From: Owenia fusiformis
Lineage: Eukaryota; Annelida; Polychaeta; Sabellida; Oweniidae
Assembly: GCA_903813345.2 (NCBI GenBank)
Contig: CAIIXF020000010.1
Location: 12,529,181-12,593,180 of the forward strand
Direction of reading: 5' to 3'
Length of the DNA: 64,000 nucleotides
Shown: one piece after another, positions 36,851 through 49,800 of the stretch
How positions within the stretch are numbered: the stretch's first letter is position 1
Layout: each line of letters begins with the position of its first letter
Notes under the pieces: model-generated
Seen by the model: the letters and a program-made list of their open reading frames with translations, nothing else
Told to the model about the DNA's origin: nothing
Database searches by the model: none
Translations under genes and position numbers: made by a program

Positions 36851-38144
36851 CAATGATGTTAGCTACACATCTTTCTAAGGAACTCAATACAATGAAGGAT
36901 TTTTTATTATAACAGAAGAGGGCATGTTTGTTTACAGTTTTAAAAAAAATATTTCTAAGAAATGAATCATACTGGGAACATAATTATATTATTTCAAATA
37001 TCATCTAGGCTTTCTGGAACAACCCATGTTTCTATACTATCACATTGTGCAGATTTAATGAATTGGCTTTCCAAGAAGAGAAATGATGTCTACCTTGAAA
37101 TATTCTGATTATCAATTAGATCTACTCATATCATAGTTAGGAATTGATATTAGATGTCACATGTCATACATTTGTGTAAGATAGTAACATATCTCGTCGA
37201 GGACGTGATGAAGATTCTTAATTCATAAGTTATCTCTGCCCTTACTTTTACACTCTTTTGTAATTTCCCATCTGTGTTTGAAATAATAATTTAGTGTAAA
37301 TGTATAGAGGATGTGGTTTCTCATTCCTACAAAGGATACTGAGCTTCAGGTATTTTTAATAAAGAACTTGCTGTATAGGCAGATAATAGATGGCGTAGAT
37401 GGTTTTGGTTGGGTCAGAAAAATATTCATAATATGTAGACAATTGACAAAAGTCACTTATTCTCCAGATTTATCAAATATTTCAATCTATGAAATTGCCT
37501 TCTGTATGCTCAGTCTGCATAGGGTGAAATGCATTATCAAATAAATAAAGTTTTAGACAGTTCTTAATTAATAAATATGCATATCCTCTAAAATCTTTTA
37601 TTGACTTTTTCTCTAAAATCACCGCATTCAAGTGCATTTCTTTAATGGGAATCCTAGACTTCAGCATGGCTCCCTTTCAAAATGTCTTATGTTATCCACC
37701 TTATCTGCATTTTAACCGGATGTTTGAAAGAAATAAATGCAATGAAAATATTTAATCAATGAAGCTTAAACCAAATGATAAATTTTATAAAAATCATTTT
37801 GAATATTCCTCATGAAATGGTTGTTATACCCATATATTAGTCCAGCATATAGGAACCAAATGTCATCAATTGGTTTCAGTAGAGTGGTGAACTTTGATCA
37901 CAGTTTATCAGAATATAGATTGATATGGTTAGTGTGACATCATCAACGCAAGGCACGCTTCCTTTTGTCATCCTGCGCTTTTCTTCCTTTTTATCTCTTC
38001 GCTATTTGTATGTTACGAACTCTCTATAACATCGACATATGTCATTTTTATACGCAAAAGTCGGGGCATCGTGACAGCCATATTTTTCCTTTCATGAATG
38101 TTGGTGTCTTTTTATATCAACATGAACAGGCTCTTTATTGCTGT
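36851..38144. other. Gene-free AT-rich interval
   Basis: No supported feature was seen. Short frames at 37311 and 37482 lack domain or splice evidence. Confidence 0.35.
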
Positions 38145-38152
38145 GTTAAGCT

Positions 38153-38690
38153 CCCGGGGGGTTCACTGTATATAAAACTCGACGGGGGTCCTAGGCTGAA
38201 GCCTCAAATATCAATATGTTCCCATACCAATCTGTCAAATTTCAATATGTTCCCATACCAACCAAAATAACGCCCAGAGGCCATACCAAATGTTCAAATA
38301 TAGGACCAATGCCATACCAAATGCCTAATTATGGGACCAATGCCATACCAAATGTCAAAATGTAGGACCAATGCCATACCAAATGTCCAAATATGGGACC
38401 AATGACATACCTTAATTCAAAGTAAATGAAATATAGGATCAATGTCATACAAATTTGCAACTACTGGACCAATGACATACCACGAATGTTAGGTAACGTA
38501 TCTACAACGACCATTCTCATACCAGAAGAGCAAAAGTCCGACCATTGCCATACCTCAGAAGTCAGAAATTTCCAGGCATTCCCATACCAAATCCTAAAAT
38601 ATGGGTCCATTGCCATACCAAACGTTGAAAAAGGTACCCCACATGCGCCGAGGATCCCCGTCAAGGTTTATATATAGTGAACCCCCCGGG
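38153..38690. mobile_element. hAT-like MITE with CCCGGGGGG ends
   Basis: Terminal inverted repeats CCCGGGGGGTTCACTGTATA (left) and its near-perfect reverse complement (right) extend for about 40 bp. A perfect 8-bp target duplication, GTTAAGCT, lies at 38145-38152 and 38691-38698. Inside, a 31-bp phrase (CCATACCAAATGTCCAAATA, TGGGACCAATG) repeats about ten times with drift. No transposase is present. The 8-bp duplication points to hAT-type mobilisation. Short frames over it are repeat artefacts. Confidence 0.9.
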
Positions 38691-38777
38691 GTTAAGCTGT
38701 TTGAAATGTTTGACATAATTTGAAAATATCTCATTTGATGTAGAATCCAATGATTTTGAAATCATTTTTAGATTTAT

Positions 38778-38875
38778 TATGTCACTTTTTTGTGGTGGTT
38801 AGTGTTTGACATCTGTAACATTACAAATGGTAGGTAGTGACATTTTGCATGTTAATGCCTCCTTGTTTAATTTAC
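38778..38875. repeat. ATGTCACCACC dispersed family, copy 4
   Basis: TTATGTCACTTTTTTGTGG head, then CAAATGGTAGGTAGTGACA and TTTTGCATGTTAATGCC. The middle is partly deleted. Confidence 0.6.
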
Positions 38876-40580
38876 TTGCACTTGTTATTAGACTTGATAA
38901 CTTTTCTCACAAACCTGATGTCATGGTTGACTTTATTATATCTTTATTTTATTAAGATATCAGTTTCCATTAGAACATAATTTTAAAGAAAAGAAAATGT
39001 TTAATTGTTTGATTAAACAAGTTATAAATCAATGCATCAAAGTGTTTGTATCTGTTGAAAGGAAATTGAAGTTTGTGATCTCTTATAATAATCATTTGGC
39101 AAGCTTTCTTTGATTAGTTCAGTGTAACCATGATCAGGAAGACAGAGGCCAGCAAATTGCTTTATGAATCCAAAAACAACTTAAAAAGTTCACAACATAT
39201 ATTATACTCCTTTTTGTACTTTAAGCAATCAAAATGAGACATTGCTGTAAATAAAAATGAACTTTAAAGTGCTAATAAAGACAAAGGGTCGTCAATAAAA
39301 GATTGATGAATAGGCAACACATTGCTTACTAATTGCCTTATAAACTTATAATGATACAGTAAAACATGTCGGATGGAAAACCTCTGTATTTGTCTGTAAA
39401 TAACACCTTTTTGATGGATTATGGAACAGTTTTTAAAAGTGCTTGCATGTTAATATTGAACTATCTAAAGAAGAACATCTGTCTGTAAGAAGGAATCATT
39501 TTGGTAAAAATGGAGAGTTTTAATGTGAAGCAAGCTGGGGTTTCACAGAATAGAATTTCTCACAACAGGCTAAATAAATGAAAACAACTAGCAAAATTAA
39601 TGGAAATCATAAATTTAAGATGGAAAAGTTACTAATTCACTAAAAACAACTGACGATGCTGTGAAAACAACCAGTAAAAATCGCCTGTTGCCTGCTGCTA
39701 ATGAAACCCCTGAGCAAGCTTTTCAGGGTTAAACATTCCTTCCTATTCTAAGTCGTTGTCAAGTGAGACTGCATGATTATGTATGTACAGTATATATGAT
39801 GCCTCTCAGCCAAAAACCCTTTCTTCAACAATGCTATTCTTCCCATGGTGACACGTTGTTGTTATATGGGTCAAACCTGAGGCCCGGGTATACAGTAAAA
39901 TAAAGTTTCTTGTGTTTTACAACTATCTTGTTTCGTTACATCTTATTCACTATATTTACATATACACTGGCATTACCAACATTAGTACACTGGGGGATTA
40001 TTAAACACTTTATAACGTATGCCAAGGCCTCAGGGTCAAACTATTTAATTAGTTCTTGACAACACAAATATTCCAGGCCTAAATTTGAGGGAAGAATATC
40101 AAAATATCTTGTGTCATGTTGATCTGATTTTCTGTTCAACAACTGATAAATTAAAAATAAATGGTCTAAAACAGAAAATGTTTTGAAGAATAATTCTGGT
40201 TGGAGCAATAACAGTTTGTCCCTTAAACCAGATCTGAGTTTGAAGAATGTCTTTCCAGTGGTCATGAAATATATTGTGGAAATTAGTTTCTTTTCTTAGC
40301 TAGTGCAAATCCCAAGATAGCTCATTTAGTGGCAACCTCCTCCATTGATTTATTTGTTTTTATAAAGATGTGTGTATAGTCTTCATTTAAAAAGATGTGT
40401 TAAGTCTTCATTTAAAGATGTGTGTATAGTCTTCATTTAAAGATGTGTGTGTAGTCATCTTTCATTGTATGTACTATGTGTTGGCGGACTGTGAAATGCT
40501 TCATCTCAAGATAACCAATATGTCTGACAACGGAATGTGTATATACCCATTTATTTTACAGTTTTTATAAATCTGACATC
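38876..40580. other. Gene-free interval with minor repeats
   Basis: It contains a decayed pogo-like copy starting TACAGTAAAACATGTC (39355 to about 39530). A four-copy direct repeat of AGATGTGTGTATAGTC and TTCATTTAA lies at about 40366-40460. No gene was seen. Confidence 0.45.
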
Positions 40581-40659
40581 ATGTGGCTATTGTGCTTGAT
40601 ATTTGTTTATTTCTGCAAGCGAGCCTCCAACCCAAAAATTAAAAAACAGATATATTCCT

Positions 40660-40745
40660 TCAGGAATCGAACCCACGACCTGCCGCACATGAGGCAACAA
40701 TTCTGCCAACAGACTATCCGGTCAATTAGGATTACCGAAGCAACG
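40660..40745 (-). repeat. tRNA-derived SINE head
   Basis: On the minus strand a B-box GGGTTCGATTCC (40674-40663) lies about 30 bp downstream of an A-box-like TAGTCTGTTGGCAG (40716-40703), the internal promoter layout of RNA polymerase III tRNA genes. The cloverleaf does not close cleanly, and AT-rich sequence follows, so a SINE or tRNA pseudogene fits better than a working tRNA. Confidence 0.5.
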
Positions 40746-41819
40746 AGTCAGTCAAGTCGCACGCATTTAGGAAAACCGAGAATTATTTTGTATTGCATGA
40801 AATGCTCCATTCATACACCCCTTCAAGTTAGCTAATTTTATTGAGTCCCTTTAAAACACGTTTTGATGAAATAAGAAGAATAGATGTCAATTTAGTACAT
40901 CTAAAAGGGTAAAACATGTTAATATCAAGACTGAAAATTGCATGCTATGAAAGATATGTCCCCTTTACAACCGTAAAATGGCTGCATATATGACTTTTAC
41001 AATATTATAGTGTGCACTTAATTGTTTCATGATAGAAATATATCGTTTGAGACAGAGTCACGCTAGAATATACGAGGCTGTGTGCCCTTTGGTTTTATGT
41101 AGGAGTTGCGATGTCTCTCGGCTCAGTGTTAATTACTTTCTGTTCAGAGACAATGTAATTATCCAACAGGAGAGATGTGACATCCTGTCCAAATATCCTT
41201 TTACGTCACATTCATTATAACCAGATCTCTCAAACACGTTTTAAATCCTGATTTTTTACATTTCTGTTTGATTATAAGTTTGGATGTCATAGTAATGCAT
41301 CATTTCAATTATTATTTGTTTGTTCAGCATGAATAGTAGCAGTTGGTTTTAAGTGATCGTTATGAGCAAAAAATCTGTGTGGGTTCGTACTTCAAGGGAA
41401 TTGAGCTTGCTACTAAAGGCAATAATCTGACCACGTTCCCATCAATATTGAATGTTGCGCTATATTTACATGTCTGGGAATAATGAATTTTATTTGAATA
41501 AGGATGAGATGTCCTTGTTGGGAGTTCTTCCTGTGCTTGACATCAGAATTGTTATGTTCAGTGCTTCATTTTGTTTTATTTTGGTATGTTTTTCATGGAT
41601 AACAACTCTGATATTTTTTTCATCCTGGATGATTTAATTTTATGAAAAAAAGGATTGAGATATCTGATCAGATATAGATATTATTGAATATTCTTCCAAA
41701 ATTCCATATGACAAATATTGGGAGAGATGATCTACTTCACCAAGATTTGAATAATATTTCAATTGAAATGATATGTAATTGGGTCCTATTGAGTCTCCAA
41801 ATTGAAACAGATTCAATGA

Positions 41820-42010
41820 TCATCGGTCCCGTAGCTAGGATTTGCCAAGGAGGGGGTCAGTTTTCAAAAATTTCCGGGGGGTTCACATATGACAATTTTG
41901 GCCCAAATATGGTGAAATTCACTTGAGAAGTGCTCAAAATGGTGAAAAACTGTATGATTTTGAAAGAATTTTTGGCGGGGGGGGGGGTTTGCCTGAACTA
42001 CGGGCCTGAT
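41820..42010. mobile_element. MITE-like repeat with CGTAGCCAGG ends, copy 2
   Basis: CCCGTAGCTAGGATTTGCC at the left; G-runs at 41875 and 41975-41987; right end decayed to CTACGGGCC. Inner phrases match the copy at 27110. Confidence 0.7.
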
Positions 42011-43210
42011 CATATACCCATTTCGTTGAATTATCTGCAAGTATAAGATAGGTCAGCTTGTATTATCCTTTGACATGTTTAATCTTAATGCTGTAGTTAA
42101 TTACAGCACGGTTGACTTTTCCCAGAGATCAAGCAAGACCTTTAATTAGTCTCAGAAAAAATGGACGAAGTGCCCTGGATGCACTAGAAATATGAATCAA
42201 CCTGCGAAAAATGTCACAGTGCTGATTAACTAAAAATAAGGTAAATGGAAAAGATAGAAAAAACAGGGAAAATGAAAAGTAAATTTATTGCAAATTATGC
42301 TCTCCAAATTGTGTATAAATTCATGGACCCTTATATCTTAATTCTGGATTTACATTGAAACAATGTAGCTTCAGGCAAGAGAGATGCCACGTATGTCTAT
42401 AGAGTTAATAGATCCTTACATGCGAAGTGACATTTAATCATGTTAGTTGTCCATTGTTTTATTAGCATACAAGGGTCTGCAGACATCTGCTATTGTGATT
42501 TCACCTGATATGGTAACTACATGCTATTAGTCATTTACAGAGAGGCTTTCTCATTAGATTATCAGCCTAGATTACAAGAACTACTGTAAAAATAGAAATT
42601 TTTCCCAGATTTGAAAATATTATATTAATTTCAGCCTAGGAAAAATGAATTTTACATAAATCATTAAATTAGCCGAATAGCATAATATGTTATTTCACTA
42701 ACTGTTTCCATTAAAGGTAAAATTGATTCATGGGTAAATTTCTTCTTTTAGAGTATATAACTTATATATAACTACCCATGTTAAAAGGGTTCAAGCTTAA
42801 ATTCTGACCCAATTTAGCCAAAATCAGAACAGCTTGCAACTTGCACTATCATAGAATTTGATGACACTTTTATAGCAAAAAGTAAAACAAGAACAAATTA
42901 CCTAGCTAATTAGCAGCTTGTCAAGTGCATATTATAAGAGGTGCATGCACCCTTTATGATTTAAGAAAGCAATTTTTTCACTTATTATACTTTCAGATTT
43001 TTTTGTAATATTTACAGAAAGAAGTGTTCAAATTAGAAAGGAATGTTTAAATTAAATCTGTTTACAGTGCGAATTATAAGATGTTTTCAATTTTGATAAA
43101 GATAGGCAAAGCCTCTTTAATTTAAACTGTAAATAGTAAATGCAAGTGGGTCACAAATTCATCCGAACCTTCAATTTCTCTAAAAGTTCAAAAAATCTTC
43201 TTGCATTTTT
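42011..43210. other. Gene-free AT-rich interval
   Basis: No exon-like frame, tandem repeat or strong palindrome was seen. Confidence 0.35.
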
Positions 43211-43625
43211 ATGTCACCACCAAAAAGTAGTGACATATTGTTATGGTCTCTGTTTTTTGTGACTGCACTTGGTGATTGGCGGTTGGCGATCGGTGGGTGT
43301 CTGTAACAAATTCTAATAACTTAGCAAATACTGTTTAGACTGACTTCAGTTTACCCCCTGGGATAAGCAGTAAACATTCCCCAATTAAGAACTTGCAATC
43401 TGATTGGCTGTCGCAACACTGCAACAGAAAACATGTATAAGTCATTGTTCATCATTGCGCATAATTAGATCACATGATTCAGTTTAATCGGGCGCTTCCA
43501 AATTGGTTTTAGCAGGGGGAAGAATGGTTATAGCAGGGGGAAGGAGGTACGGATTCTGGATACCTGCCTAGGAGGATGTGATAAACGAGGTTGTGGCATT
43601 TGTCATGTAAAATGTCTTGTTTGTA
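43211..43625. repeat. ATGTCACCACC dispersed family, long copy 5
   Basis: It opens ATGTCACCACCAAAAAGTAG and closes near GTGGCATTTGTCATGTAAAA, TGTCTTGTTT. About 270 bp of extra, less AT-rich sequence (43317-43600, with a duplicated GCAGGGGGAAG) separates the two ends. It is either an inserted element or a longer ancestral form. Confidence 0.55.
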
Positions 43626-44719
43626 ATTTACAGTTTCTTAAAGTGAATTCAAAATTAACATTAAGTCAAAGTTAACAATAATTTTGTGAGAGAATGTTCA
43701 AGTTGTCATCTGTATACATTTTTCTTAAAATTAATGTTTTTATTCATTGTATGATTTTTACTGTGTTTAAAATTAGAATTGGTTGATAAGCCCTGGTGGG
43801 CTTGGTTGATATATGTGGACTTTCACTCCTTTTATTTTAGAAATGCTAATTCTCATTTAAGACTCAAAATGATATTATTTGAAGGGAATGCTCAGATGAA
43901 CAAGAAAATAGTGTCCTCATCTTTGGTGAATGTAATATACGTATTTCTACAAGAGATAGTAGTTTGCTCTATTATATATTAATTAAAAGGTGCACTTTAG
44001 GATGCCCTCAATAATAAAATAGAAAGATAGTTGAAAGTCACACCCCCTCAGTTTTAAACTTGAAGATAAAATGTGATATTAGGTCTTAAATTTAATATGT
44101 ATTTTTATTATCAGGATATTTATTTTCTTATAACTTGAAACTGTAAGCACATGCTTACAAGCACCCATAAATAGACATAATATGTTGTTTCAGGGTAATT
44201 AAAGGAACAAAGTATACTTGGGGACTTTTCTAATACATCGTGTGAGCTAGATTGATATGGGAGGGGATGTCTTTAGAGGTCTGTAATATGCAACCTTTCA
44301 TGGAATATAGGAATGGTGTTAAAAGATGAGGAATTAACAAGAAATACAAAAATATGCAGAGCAGCTAACACTTAAAATAATGCATTAACACCATTTATAT
44401 TTGACACTTTGTTCATTTCAAGAAAATATGAAGTAAACAATTATATAAACATGTATCTCACCTAGAAAGGCACCCTGCTCCAGACTACTGAACATGTCCT
44501 TTTGACATTTAGAAATTGTTTTGATAATTTTTCTTATGATTGTATCACTTCTCAGCATCTAATAAGGGTCAATGGATGCTTTGTATATCATCATCTGGCA
44601 TGCATTTTCATCAACACAAGCATATTTCAATATAAACGAGAATATTTTTATTTAAGTTGTGAATCCCTGATAAGTAAAAACTTCTATTTTGTTTGTTGGA
44701 TTTTGCAAATCCATGGAGT

Positions 44720-44870
44720 TTCCATTTTATATATATTTATATATATTATATATATATACTTCTTCTGTTATTTTCTGTTTTTATAGACAATTTTCAAATA
44801 ATATATATTATATAGTCTATATATATTATATTTTTATTATATTTTATATTTCCCATTTACAATTAAATTT
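44720..44870. repeat. TA-rich low-complexity tract
   Basis: Repeated TATATATT and TATATTA words fill the tract. Frames crossing it are not coding. Confidence 0.8.
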
Positions 44871-44896
44871 ATATCAGTTTTTTTGTAGGCTCATCA

Positions 44897-45098
44897 TTAT
44901 GTCACCACCAGAAAGTGGTCTTTAATGTCCCATTGCAAATATACAGGGGATCAAAAAAAGACTGGTCAGTGTATATGGCGCTTTAATGCCTTGTTGTGAC
45001 TTGTTTTATTATGTCACCACCACAAGTTGGCGGGTCAGGTGATTGATGTTAGTAACAGATGGCAGGTGGTGACATTTTGCATATTCAAACCTTGTTAC
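44897..45098. repeat. ATGTCACCACC dispersed family, two adjacent pieces
   Basis: ATGTCACCACCAGAAAGTGG (44898) and, about 110 bp later, ATGTCACCACCACAAGTTGG with GTAACAGATGGCAGGTGG and GTGACATTTTGCATATT. The first piece is cut short, so one copy may have landed in or beside the other. Confidence 0.6.
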
Positions 45099-45699
45099 TT
45101 TTCCAACAAGGTTGACTTACATGTAAACATTAACTGTCAGTTTCACAATGAAAAATCCAATACATTTAAAAGTACACAGCTAGTATAATAACAGCAACTA
45201 TTTTCATTTTTTCAACTTTTTGTAAACATGTAGTGTGTTAAATCAAAGTTTACGACATTAAGTTACACTTTCTGCATTCATACATGACATCAAGACAAAT
45301 GTAATGACTCAATTTCCAGAAATGGAATGAAAGCTTTTAATAAGAGTGTTATTGTAATGTCCATAATATGTTGAGAGCTTACTGAGATGTCTCATAATGT
45401 GATATTGTATTGACCACAGAGAGAGGAGAGATATTAGACTACACATGCTTCTGACAGCTTTTTGGCAGCCTCTCTTAAGAGAAAGTGTCAATATATCGAT
45501 TTATGACTGGGGAGAAGTAAAGGGTCAGTTTTGTCGCTTAGTTTAGATTGATTTCAATAAAATGTGCCTATAATAAAGGATTCTCAAATGTTTAAGATAC
45601 ATTACATGTACTTTGATTTTATAAAACAAACATTTCTTAGAAAATTTCCTTACGTTTGAATATCATATAAAGGACTGAAAGCCTCTAGTTTTTTTAGAA

Positions 45700-45935
45700 A
45701 ATTGAAAAGTCCAAATCATCTTCCAGTTTTGCACAAAGAGTGCACTTATGTGCCTAGAAAAGACTGGCAGGAAGATTTGTTTTGTAAAATATATAAAAAC
45801 GAGAAAATTTGGTGAAAAAGATTTCTGAAAAATTTTCACTGAATTGTCTTGTTTTTATTATACATTTTATCAAAACATTCTTCTCTACACTCTTTTCTAG
45901 GTACATTAGTGCACATTCTGAACATGCACCCTGAC
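45700..45935. mobile_element. Foldback element, second copy of the family at 5386
   Basis: TGCACTTATGTGCCTAGAAA at the left is answered by TTTTCTAGGTACATTAGTGC at the right. The inner words TATAAAAACGAGAAAATT match the first copy. The arms are more diverged than at 5386-5704, so this copy is probably older. Confidence 0.65.
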
Positions 45936-48655
45936 CTTAATGCCCTGTTTATTTGTGTGCAAGCTTACTATTAGAATCTGAACACAAATTCTCTAGATAA
46001 GTTCATGTGGTGAAAATAACGAAATAATGAAATGTTACCGTGTGTCTAGTTTGTTCTATGTCATCCATCCTGCTAGGTTACATTGTGGAACGCAGCACAC
46101 TACCCTACCTCGATAGCGCATGCGCGAATTTTTGGGCTTTCAACCACGTCGCTTTTGAGTATTTCGACTGCTTAGTCAAAAGGTTAATACGTTTGGTGCT
46201 CGGAGTGAGTCAATATTGCTATTCGCTGAATTTTAGTGGTGCAATAGTGAAGTCCATGTTCCAAGTTATATGATAGTTGAAGAAAGAATGTAAATAATAT
46301 CGTTTTAAATTTTAAAATATTTGATATGTCATAGTACACGGTACACAGATGCAAAAGTTGATCAATACAGGGTACAAGGAATGTAAATTGCTCAATAGTA
46401 CAGGGAGTGAGAAAGTAAGCTGATTATACAGACATACTATGTCCCGATCTCATGTACATTTACGTTGCAAACAGTGAAAATAATGCTAAAAAGGCCGCCT
46501 GTTGATGCTTTGAGGTGTCATCAATTGTTATTTAATCCAAATAAAGTAAACATTATTTTGTAGATTTAGACACGGGCTTTCAGGTCGTATACTAGTATGC
46601 ATTTTAGTCATTAAAGAACGCTAGACTATACGTGTTACTAGGGTATCAATTTAAAATGAAATAACGAAATTAAATATGAACACGTTAATGATAAATGACT
46701 ATCCGCTATCAGGATTAATGACTATCCGCTATTCAGAATAATTTGCCTGAACTACATGTAAAGAATCGTTCTATATAATCCTTGAATGGTCTAATTCACT
46801 ACCGTCCTCAAAAACGATCATTTAAAATATTTTGTTCAAAATACCACCATGCCACGACTTGAGAGCATTTTGTTCTTCACGATTTGCTGTAGCGCTGATA
46901 TGACATCGCATTTCTCTATAATTGCAAAAAACTAATACCAGATCGATGTATTCTTATATGACGTGTTGAATGTCAGATGTTTTTGGATGATATCTGCTCC
47001 AGTGATTTTGCATTTAATCATTAAACGCTCATCACAAGACACCTCGAAACAAACATTATCCTCTTTGTGACAAGAGGAAAAATGTTTCACAACATGTTTT
47101 GCCTTACGACAAAGTAAAGATACATTTCTGGGACGACGTTTTTTGCATCTTAAGATTTTAGAAAAGCAATTAATTCACAAAAATACAGTTGAATAACATA
47201 CTGGAAAACGTATCCACATATAACACGATGACACGCAGTTTAAATAACAGTTAACTGGTTTTTTGTTACATATCAATGTAACATTTTTGAAGGGAAACTT
47301 ACATGCTCCCTGTACGTTGATAGATTTACTGAAATGTATCGTGTATTGCATTGAGTTTTGCTTCACTGCACCCACTATTATCTATCTTTGCCTATAGTGG
47401 TTTTTTGCCAACAATATTCTACAAACTGCTTGATTAATCAATTCTATGTCTGGTAGAATACTAGAAATAAATATAAAATGTATTTTACGTTCAGAAATAT
47501 GGAATTAAACCCACGTCCTCCATTTGCAACTTAGCTGTACCCTGTTTCCCTTTTAAACGTGGTCACATGGTAGGGTAGTGTGATGTAGGTGCAGTGGTGC
47601 ACTTGTTTGGTTCAGTGATTTAGAGGTCAGAGTTCAATCAGATCAGATTCAAAAGCTCATCTCCAATAAAATCAAGACTCTGAGTGTTATTTTCTTGATC
47701 AAAATTATACAGATTTTCTGCCAGACAGACACGAGTAAATCTTTTAAATCATTCACAACTCAGTGGCTTCAACAGGATTCACCCAGTTATAGCCTATCTA
47801 AGATATTTTTCTAATACTAGATGACCTTCGTCTGATGTATTTCTCTTCTTTATTGACTATAGACAGTATACATATTAAGCACTTTAGATGAAGTTAGATT
47901 TTACATTTCCCCCGGTTTATTAATTTGTGTTCGTCCTCAGATATTTAATCCTGTCTAGCCTCACTGTGGTTAGAATACTGATTATTTCAATTCTTGATGG
48001 CATGTAATAATTGTGCAATGTGATGGAAGGTTTAATCTCTCAGGCACTAAGTTGATGTTTCAAGGAAATATGGGAGTTTTGTCATAAGAATCCTAATAAG
48101 ATTGTTCTATTATAACCATGTATCTTGTCAGTCATGGGAACCCGGAAGATTGAGCTGTTATAGATATTATGCCTTGTGTCATGTTCTTCCTTAATTACAA
48201 GTTTTTGAATGGATCTTGAAGGTATTCAACTCAAGGAGTAGGATGAATAGCACTTGTTTGTCCTCAGATATTCAGTCCTCTGCATGTTCATCATTCATCA
48301 AAAAGCTTTATTGTTCTATTTCAATTCAAGAAATAAAAGGTGAAATAAACCACCGGAAAACATAAGAAATATTTATTTACTTAAAACTTACACTCACATT
48401 CACCACAGTCTTTTTTATTGTGTCATTAATTTATTAATTTATTGTATGATACCAGAATTCACAGTGTGAGTTAAACATTACATGTTGTTCTTAATCAAAA
48501 CATTCAGAGCTTAGTTTCAAATGATTGTTGCTGTTTTCCCAGAGTTGTTTTGGACTTGATGATTGGTGGGGGTCTTAATACCTTTGGGCGTCTCCTCTTC
48601 CTTTTCTTGCGATTTTTGTCACATAATGAATTTACTTGTTTGACTGACTGACTTT
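45936..48655. other. Gene-free interval
   Basis: No supported coding exon. Two weak tRNA B-box-like words (near 47508 and 47640) lack a convincing A-box. A GCGCATGCGCGA word lies at 46107. Confidence 0.35.
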
Positions 48656-48659
48656 GTCT

Positions 48660-48990
48660 GCATACTCTGGAAATTTGATAGAAATATCTACTCTTATCGC
48701 TCGCTTATTTTCTACAAATTAAGATTCAGTGACCTACTTTTTAAAAGTACAAAAAGTAGGTCATTGAATCAAAAGTGAAATACGGTAAGAAATGAGCTAT
48801 ATGAACCTGAAAATTACGCTTCTCTTTTAGTCCCATGTAATTTTCAGGTTCATATAGCTCATTTCTTACCGTATTTCACTTTTGATTCAATGACCTACTT
48901 TTTGTACTTTTAAAAAGTAGGTCACTGAATTTTAATTTGTAGAAAATAAGCGAGCGCTTAGAGTGGATATTTCTATCCTAGTATGCTGCA
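48660..48990. mobile_element. Foldback element with palindrome inside each arm
   Basis: Left arm 48668-48825 and right arm 48835-48985 are near-perfect reverse complements (for example GTGAAATACGGTAAGAAATG and its complement) with about 20 bp between them. Each arm holds its own short palindrome, GACCTACTTTTT...AAAAAGTAGGTC. No coding content. Confidence 0.8.
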
Positions 48991-49299
48991 CTAAATGCTG
49001 AACTTTGAAGTACATTTTAATTGTTAGAATTAGGATCTAGTTAATGATATTGTCCTACTTACCTTTGTTTGACTTTATAGAAATTATGCCTTAATTAATG
49101 AAGCTAATGTTGATATAATGACAAAGAGTCACTTAGAAGTCAAGTAGGCCTTAACACAAAAATCAAGATATTTAGTTTTATTATGCACCTCATTAAAATA
49201 CTCAAATCTGATTGGTTAAGAGCTGCAGGGTCTATTGCCATACGTGGCAGTAAGATCTTGTTCTATCCAGTATTGAAGCAACGAGATCTCCAACCATCC

Positions 49300-49545
49300 C
49301 GTATGCCAGAATACCTATCCCCGAAAAAAATACTAGGCTCGGCTTCTGTTTTAGTAGACCCATTCTTTAAAATAAAGTATTTCTCAAGGGAGGCGCATAA
49401 TAAAATAAATACTGGATGTATATGAGGTGGATATGCCAGAATACCTATCCTCGAAAAAAAATACTATACTATACTAAATAGTATTTTTTTCCTTTGATAG
49501 GTATTTTGGCATATCCACCTCATGGTCATCCAGTATTTGTTTAGT
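49300..49545. repeat. Direct and inverted repeat cluster
   Basis: ATGCCAGAATACCTATCC occurs at 49303 and 49433. The second copy forms a palindrome with GATAGGTATTTTGGCATATC at about 49495-49517 around a short AT centre. A phrase with CATGATTACATTAGTCA just downstream (about 49576) recurs at about 53150. Confidence 0.6.
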
Positions 49546-49800
49546 ATATAACTTTAATTGACATATTGTATCATTACATGATTACATTAGTCACAACTAC
49601 TCATTAAGACTAAATAAAAACTACTTCTACATTTACAAAGTAATGTACAAACTATATACGTATGCATATTGAAAGCATACAAGATACTGAATATTAAGAT
49701 AAACAGCTATAGTTTAAAAACAAAAATAGCTTGAATTTTGTCAGATCTGATTATCCCTTGTGTGAAATGGGTTGAATAAAGAGTCAAATAACATTTACTA

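Noticed and set aside
40660-40745. Functional tRNA gene
   Set aside because: A and B boxes are present, but the cloverleaf stems do not pair well and the flank looks like a SINE body.
46040-46273. 77-residue plus-strand frame near a CG-containing patch
   Set aside because: No domain, no splice context, no neighbouring exon.
47500-47660. Further tRNA-like B-box words
   Set aside because: GGGTTTAATTCC-type words occur, but no A-box lies at the right distance.
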